A DNA stretch of 9,481 bases, from assembly GCA_937893155.1 (NCBI GenBank), contig CALBGU010000273.1, positions 1 to 9,481 on the forward strand. The letters are read 5' to 3'. The notes beneath the pieces were generated by a model. The model was given only the letters and a program-made list of their open reading frames with translations, had not been told where the DNA came from and did not search any database. A program made the translations under genes and the position numbers. Every line of letters starts with the position of its first letter. Within the stretch, counting starts at the first letter, position 1. Source of the DNA: an uncultured Treponema sp. GTDB taxonomy: Bacteria; Spirochaetota; Spirochaetia; Treponematales; Treponemataceae. Positions 6,847-9,481 of this stretch are shown here, piece after piece.

Positions 6847-6936
6847 TTACTTGCTCTTATGTCGATTTCTTCTAAGCTTCTTCTTACGCTTATGTGTCGC
6901 TATCTTTGCGCGCTTTCTTTTCTTTCCACAAGGCAC
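6847..6936 (-). CDS. Very small basic protein, AURKAIP1/COX24 (mS38-like) type
   Basis: A 29-codon gene starting with GTG and ending in TAA. The product reads (M)PCGKKRKRAKIATH, then KRKKKLRRNRHKSK; more than half the residues are Lys or Arg. This matches, from memory, the short PxGKKRKRHKxATHKRKKRLRKNRHKKK proteins of Bacteroidetes and spirochaetes annotated as AURKAIP1/COX24-domain. These are related to mitochondrial ribosomal protein mS38, and similar basic peptides (bS22-type) bind the small ribosomal subunit. A ribosomal role is inferred, not shown. AAGGAG lies eight bases before the GTG at 6936; another in-frame GTG three codons earlier overlaps that site and is unlikely. The gene has its own promoter (6968-6996) and terminator (6799-6827), so it is probably transcribed alone. 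It is the kind of gene length cut-offs miss. Confidence 0.88.
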   Translation of the reverse strand: MPCGKKRKRAKIATHKRKKKLRRNRHKSK

Positions 6937-6967
6937 GATGAGCACTCCTTAGTAAAATGTACTATGA

Positions 6968-6996
6968 ATTATCGTCTTTTTTGCGTTAAACGTCAA
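6968..6996 (-). promoter_or_regulatory. Sigma-70-type promoter for the 29-codon gene
   Basis: On the minus strand, TTGACG at 6996-6991, a 17-base spacer and GATAAT at 6973-6968. Each hexamer matches consensus at five of six positions. The -35 lies inside the last codons of miaA and the -10 just past its stop. The expected start near 6961 gives a leader of about 25 bases containing AAGGAG. Confidence 0.72.
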
Positions 6997-7960
6997 GTAT
7001 CTTTAGCGCATAATCACAGAAATCCGAGATTTTTTTTATAATTTCTTTTTTATCTTCCGCATCAAAAACGGATGCGTTCGGCAAAGTCGTCATACAGGTA
7101 AACTGTTTTTTGGCATATCGGCGGCTATTTTTTTTGATTTCCGCACGGATTTCGTCCAATTCGTTCGCTTCCCAAATTTTTCCGCGCCACCGTTTTGCAA
7201 ACTCCCGGTATCCAATCGCTTGCATTCCCGGGTCTGTCTCCGTGTGTCCCGCCGAAAGCAACGCCGCCGCCTCTTGCGCAAGTCCGTCCAAAAACATTTC
7301 GTCCACGCGCTTATCAATTCGCTCGTACAATTCGGCACGATTCCGCGTCAGAATAATGGTGCACGGCTCATATTGCTCGCGGATTTTTCCCGACAAAGCG
7401 AACGCACTGCGCGGCTTGCCCGAAATCTCCCAGACTTCAAGCGCACGGCAGATTCTGAACGCATCGTTCGGGTGGATTTTTGCGGCACTTTCGCTGTCCA
7501 CTGCGGCAAGTTCGGCGTGCAGTTGTTCCGCACCGATTTTGCTCAGCCGATTTTTTATTCTTTGGCGCACCTCAGGGTCAGACGGCGGCGTGGGCGGCAA
7601 ACCGAGCAGGAAATTCTTGATGTAAAATCCTGTTCCGCCTGCAATCACGGGCACTTTTTTGCGCTCGGCAATTTCTTTTGCGGCAATATCGGCTTTTTGC
7701 ACGAACTCACCCGCACCGAATTGCTCGTTTATTTCGCAAATGTCGATGAGGTGATACGGCAGATTTTCGCGCTCTTTTGCGCTCGGTTTTGCCGTCCCGA
7801 TGTCAAGCGCGCGATAGACCGCCATTGAATCCGCGCTGATAATTTCCGCTTTTTCTGCAAAAAAAAGGCTGCTCTTGCCGAAAAGTTCAGCACAAAGAGC
7901 AGTCTTTCCGCACGCCGTCGGCGCATAAAGCGCGAGGAGCGGGATTTTTTTTGATTTCAC
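6986..7960 (-). CDS. miaA: tRNA dimethylallyltransferase MiaA
   Basis: MiaA transfers the dimethylallyl group of DMAPP to N6 of A37 in tRNAs that read codons beginning with U. The protein has 324 residues, a normal length. APTACGKT (13-20) is the P-loop, ISADSMAVYRALDIGTAKP (41-59) the tRNA/DMAPP signature, and AGGTGFYIKN (107-116) the next core motif. IHPNDAFRICRALEV (162-176), QAIGYREF (247-254) and NSRRYAKKQFT (278-288) complete the family pattern. The usual DSMQVY reads DSMAVY here, Gln to Ala at residue 47. The start is a GTG that overlaps the rpoZ stop as GTGA and has no strong ribosome binding site, so it probably depends on translational coupling to rpoZ. A run of eight A residues lies at codons 4-6. 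Confidence 0.96.
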   Translation of the reverse strand: MKSKKIPLLALYAPTACGKTALCAELFGKSSLFFAEKAEIISADSMAVYRALDIGTAKPSAKERENLPYHLIDICEINEQFGAGEFVQKADIAAKEIAERKKVPVIAGGTGFYIKNFLLGLPPTPPSDPEVRQRIKNRLSKIGAEQLHAELAAVDSESAAKIHPNDAFRICRALEVWEISGKPRSAFALSGKIREQYEPCTIILTRNRAELYERIDKRVDEMFLDGLAQEAAALLSAGHTETDPGMQAIGYREFAKRWRGKIWEANELDEIRAEIKKNSRRYAKKQFTCMTTLPNASVFDAEDKKEIIKKISDFCDYALKILDV

Positions 7961-8154
7961 TCTGCTGCCGCGATTCTGTATTGTACATCGTGGGTGAAAA
8001 TCTGACGAGCCGCCACAGACACGGCTTTGTCGTCATTATCGCTGACAATCGGGTCTTTCATCATCGCAAGCTGATACGCGCGTTTTGCGGCTGCGCACGT
8101 TGCTTCATACACATTGCCTTTAAATTTTACCAGTTGTTCAAGTGGAAATATCAT
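7957..8154 (-). CDS. rpoZ: RNA polymerase omega subunit
   Basis: Omega is the small subunit that helps fold and hold the beta-prime subunit in RNA polymerase. From the ATG at 8154 the product has 65 residues: MIFPLEQLVKFKGNVYEATCAAAKRA, written here as two halves meeting at GN, then YQLAMM and KAVSVAARQIF. The GNVYEATCAA and KAVSVAARQ segments match spirochaete omega proteins. The frame extends four codons upstream to a TTG at 8166, but that TTG borders the GAGG ribosome binding site (8161-8164), which sits six bases before the ATG; I therefore choose the ATG. The stop overlaps the miaA start. The gene is first in a two-gene rpoZ-miaA transcript from the promoter at 8171-8199. Confidence 0.9.
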   Translation of the reverse strand: MIFPLEQLVKFKGNVYEATCAAAKRAYQLAMMKDPIVSDNDDKAVSVAARQIFTHDVQYRIAAAE

Positions 8155-8160
8155 TTCGTA

Positions 8161-8164
8161 CCTC
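8161..8164 (-). promoter_or_regulatory. rpoZ: Ribosome binding site fixing the rpoZ start
   Basis: GAGG on the minus strand, six bases before the ATG at 8154. It argues against the longer reading that begins at TTG 8166, which would run through this site. Confidence 0.75.
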
Positions 8165-8170
8165 AAAAAT

Positions 8171-8199
8171 ATTCTATCAACAACGAAAAATTATTGCAA
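8171..8199 (-). promoter_or_regulatory. rpoZ: Extended -10 promoter for rpoZ-miaA
   Basis: On the minus strand, TTGCAA at 8199-8194, a 17-base spacer and TAGAAT at 8176-8171, preceded by TGA, which provides the TGn extended -10 element. The -10 matches consensus at five of six positions and the -35 at four. The predicted start near 8164 leaves a leader of only about 10 bases, most of it the ribosome binding site. Confidence 0.72.
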
Positions 8200-8232
8200 T
8201 ACAAAATTTTCCCCGCCGCGCACAACATTCTC

Positions 8233-9351
8233 TTAATTGCTCGTCGGCACTTCTCCCAAATATTCCGCAAAAACGCCGCCTGTTGTGAGTTCGCTTCCTG
8301 TATAAATACAAGGGTCTTCAAGTGCAAATATTTCTTCGCCATTTGATATTGCGGCTATATACATAGTAATAACACCTCCGTTATTGACAAACGTGCCTGT
8401 ATACTTGCCTGTCGTAGTAACGCCATCTTTCGTATCTGTGTAATATCCGCTAGCAGACCCGTCTGATGAAAGCACGATGTATGAGCCGTCATCGTCTTCT
8501 CCTAGATTGTATTTTGTGAAAAGAGAAGAAGACGATTCTGCTGAGTATTCGCTTTCTTCATCATAAAAATAAATAGTGTTGCCGACTTTTTTAAGATACA
8601 TAGGGTCAGCTTCATCTTCATGATGATACAATCCTAAATATCCAGTGTATTCATTATACGGTGCAGTATAAGGGTCTTTTGCCTTACCCTCTTTAAATCG
8701 TTTTTGCGTAGCAGAAGAGCCGTCCGCATTAAACACATAATAAACAATATCGATTCCGTCTTGAGAATTGCCTTTTACGTATTTGAACGTTTTTCCCTTA
8801 AGTTCCGATTTTTCAGGAATAGTTCCATTTGCAATATCAATCGAAGTTTCAGGTATCGTAGACGCAGAGCCGACGCTCAAGGTTATTGCGGTGCGGGTGG
8901 CGGCACTTCCGCTGGCGGTGTAGGCGGCGGGAATGGTGGCAATCAGAGAAAACAGGTAATCAAGCACGCTTGTTTTGCCCGAAAACGAAAGCGTTATGCC
9001 CGATGCAGTGGCTTTGCTCACCGTTGCCTTAAAATCGCTTGCAAAACTTGAGCCGACGCTTCGGGCAAACCGAGAAGAACTTGTTTCTGCGCTGAAAAAT
9101 TCGCTTGCGTCGTAGCCTTGGGAAAGCGCGGATAAGGCGGTGGAATTTAATTCTACGGGAATCGTAACTTCCTGCAATCCGTCCAAATAAGCTCCTTTTA
9201 ACAGCGCATAGTCGGCTGTTGCAGAAGACGAAGCCGTTGTGTCGTCGTCGTCATCATCGTCGCTGTCGTGAAAGCAGCCGAAAAATGCGATTGACAAAAC
9301 AGACATCGCAATAATAGCAAAAATCCCCTTTCGTAAAAAAAATCTGTTCAT
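8233..9351 (-). CDS. Putative secreted lipoprotein of unknown function
   Basis: A 372-residue protein with a lipoprotein signal peptide: basic start (MNRFFLRKG), hydrophobic core (about 10-24) and a relaxed lipobox FFGC with the lipid-bearing cysteine at 26. The mature end begins CFHDS and continues with seven aspartates (31-37), a charged tether seen in other Treponema lipoproteins. Residues 38-170 are Ser/Thr/Ala-rich. Residues about 185-365 are rich in Tyr, Gly and Asp with short beta-like segments (TIYFYDEE, YIVLSSDG, GKYTGTFVNNGG), which suggests a beta-rich outer domain. I recognise no enzyme motif. GGAGG lies six bases before the ATG. Upstream is a repeat-rich control region. It is presumably attached to a membrane facing the periplasm or surface; this is inferred from the signal only. 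Confidence 0.82.
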   Translation of the reverse strand: MNRFFLRKGIFAIIAMSVLSIAFFGCFHDSDDDDDDDTTASSSATADYALLKGAYLDGLQEVTIPVELNSTALSALSQGYDASEFFSAETSSSRFARSVGSSFASDFKATVSKATASGITLSFSGKTSVLDYLFSLIATIPAAYTASGSAATRTAITLSVGSASTIPETSIDIANGTIPEKSELKGKTFKYVKGNSQDGIDIVYYVFNADGSSATQKRFKEGKAKDPYTAPYNEYTGYLGLYHHEDEADPMYLKKVGNTIYFYDEESEYSAESSSSLFTKYNLGEDDDGSYIVLSSDGSASGYYTDTKDGVTTTGKYTGTFVNNGGVITMYIAAISNGEEIFALEDPCIYTGSELTTGGVFAEYLGEVPTSN

Positions 9352-9388
9352 AGAAGACCTCCAAAAACGTCCGCTAAAACTGTCAATT

Positions 9389-9404
9389 TTAAACGAACGT
9401 TTAA
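9389..9404. promoter_or_regulatory. Perfect 16-bp palindrome, candidate operator
   Basis: TTAAACG, then AA, then CGTTTAA: two exact seven-base arms around a two-base centre. It lies 38 bases upstream of the lipoprotein ATG, where a repressor could block transcription or elongation. The size and symmetry fit a dimeric helix-turn-helix regulator; no regulator gene is in the window. Confidence 0.5.
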
Positions 9405-9405
9405 T

Positions 9406-9472
9406 AATGACACTTTGAAATTTTCAGAAATTGCGTTAATATAAAGACATACACTTTGTAGAAAGTGTCATT
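9406..9472. repeat. Inverted and direct TGACACTTT repeats upstream of the lipoprotein
   Basis: AATGACACTTT at 9406-9416 is exactly inverted as AAAGTGTCATT at 9462-9472, 45 bases apart. A further ACACTTT at 9451-9457 forms a tight hairpin with AAAGTGT at 9462-9468 around the loop GTAG. The same seven-base core thus occurs three times within 67 bases, which suggests a repeated protein-binding site. Between the copies lies AT-rich DNA with possible -10 elements on both strands (TATATT on minus at 9443-9438, TATAAA on plus at 9440-9445), none with a convincing -35 at standard spacing. Confidence 0.55.
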
Positions 9473-9481
9473 TTTAATCGT

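Noticed and set aside
8187..8210. AT-rich imperfect hairpin after the lipoprotein gene, considered as a terminator
   Set aside because: The stem is almost all A-T pairs with a bulge and overlaps the rpoZ -35 element; it is too weak to call, so read-through from the lipoprotein gene into rpoZ remains possible.
9381..9386. Minus-strand TTGACA upstream of the lipoprotein
   Set aside because: At 17-base spacing the -10 position coincides with the GGAGG ribosome binding site, so it cannot serve as the -35 of a normal promoter for this gene.

Overview
The window looks like chromosomal housekeeping DNA from a spirochaete, most probably a Treponema relative. This rests on the protein sequences (an omega subunit of the GNVYEATCAA type, a spirochaete-style relaxed lipobox lipoprotein, a 29-residue COX24-type basic protein) and on the gene neighbourhood. 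The assignment is by recognition, not by a database search. Every confidently called gene is on the minus strand, so transcription runs from high to low coordinates. There is no mobile element, CRISPR array, tRNA or rRNA that I can see.

Layout in the direction of transcription. (1) 9352-9481 is an AT-rich control region with a perfect 16-bp palindrome and a set of TGACACTTT repeats, upstream of a secreted lipoprotein of unknown function (8233-9351). (2) A good extended -10 promoter (8171-8199) drives rpoZ (RNA polymerase omega) and miaA (tRNA A37 prenyltransferase), which overlap by four bases. (3) A second good promoter, overlapping the end of miaA, drives a 29-codon gene (6847-6936) for a very basic COX24/mS38-type protein; a clear intrinsic terminator follows it. 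(4) A compact seven-gene operon then reads dxs, folP, cdaA, cdaR, acpS, a DUF2225-type zinc-ribbon gene and truA. Its genes overlap or lie within about 20 bases of each other, with two ATGA stop/start overlaps. No equally convincing promoter is visible in front of dxs, so read-through of the terminator may matter.

How the genes fit together: dxs opens the MEP isoprenoid pathway, whose product DMAPP is the substrate of MiaA. folP makes dihydropteroate for folate, and acpS activates acyl carrier protein. cdaA and cdaR make and control cyclic di-AMP. truA and miaA modify tRNA, and rpoZ and the 29-residue protein belong to the transcription and translation machinery. The mix is a growth-linked housekeeping cluster rather than an accessory island.

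Three start sites were moved from the longest reading frame on the basis of ribosome binding sites or overlaps: cdaA to 3983, folP to 4825 and rpoZ to 8154. The least ordinary items are the tiny basic protein gene with its own promoter and terminator, the repeat-rich control region of the lipoprotein, a 21-base tandem triplication inside dxs, and the unexplained DUF2225 gene coupled to truA. I did not find a convincing undescribed multi-gene system.
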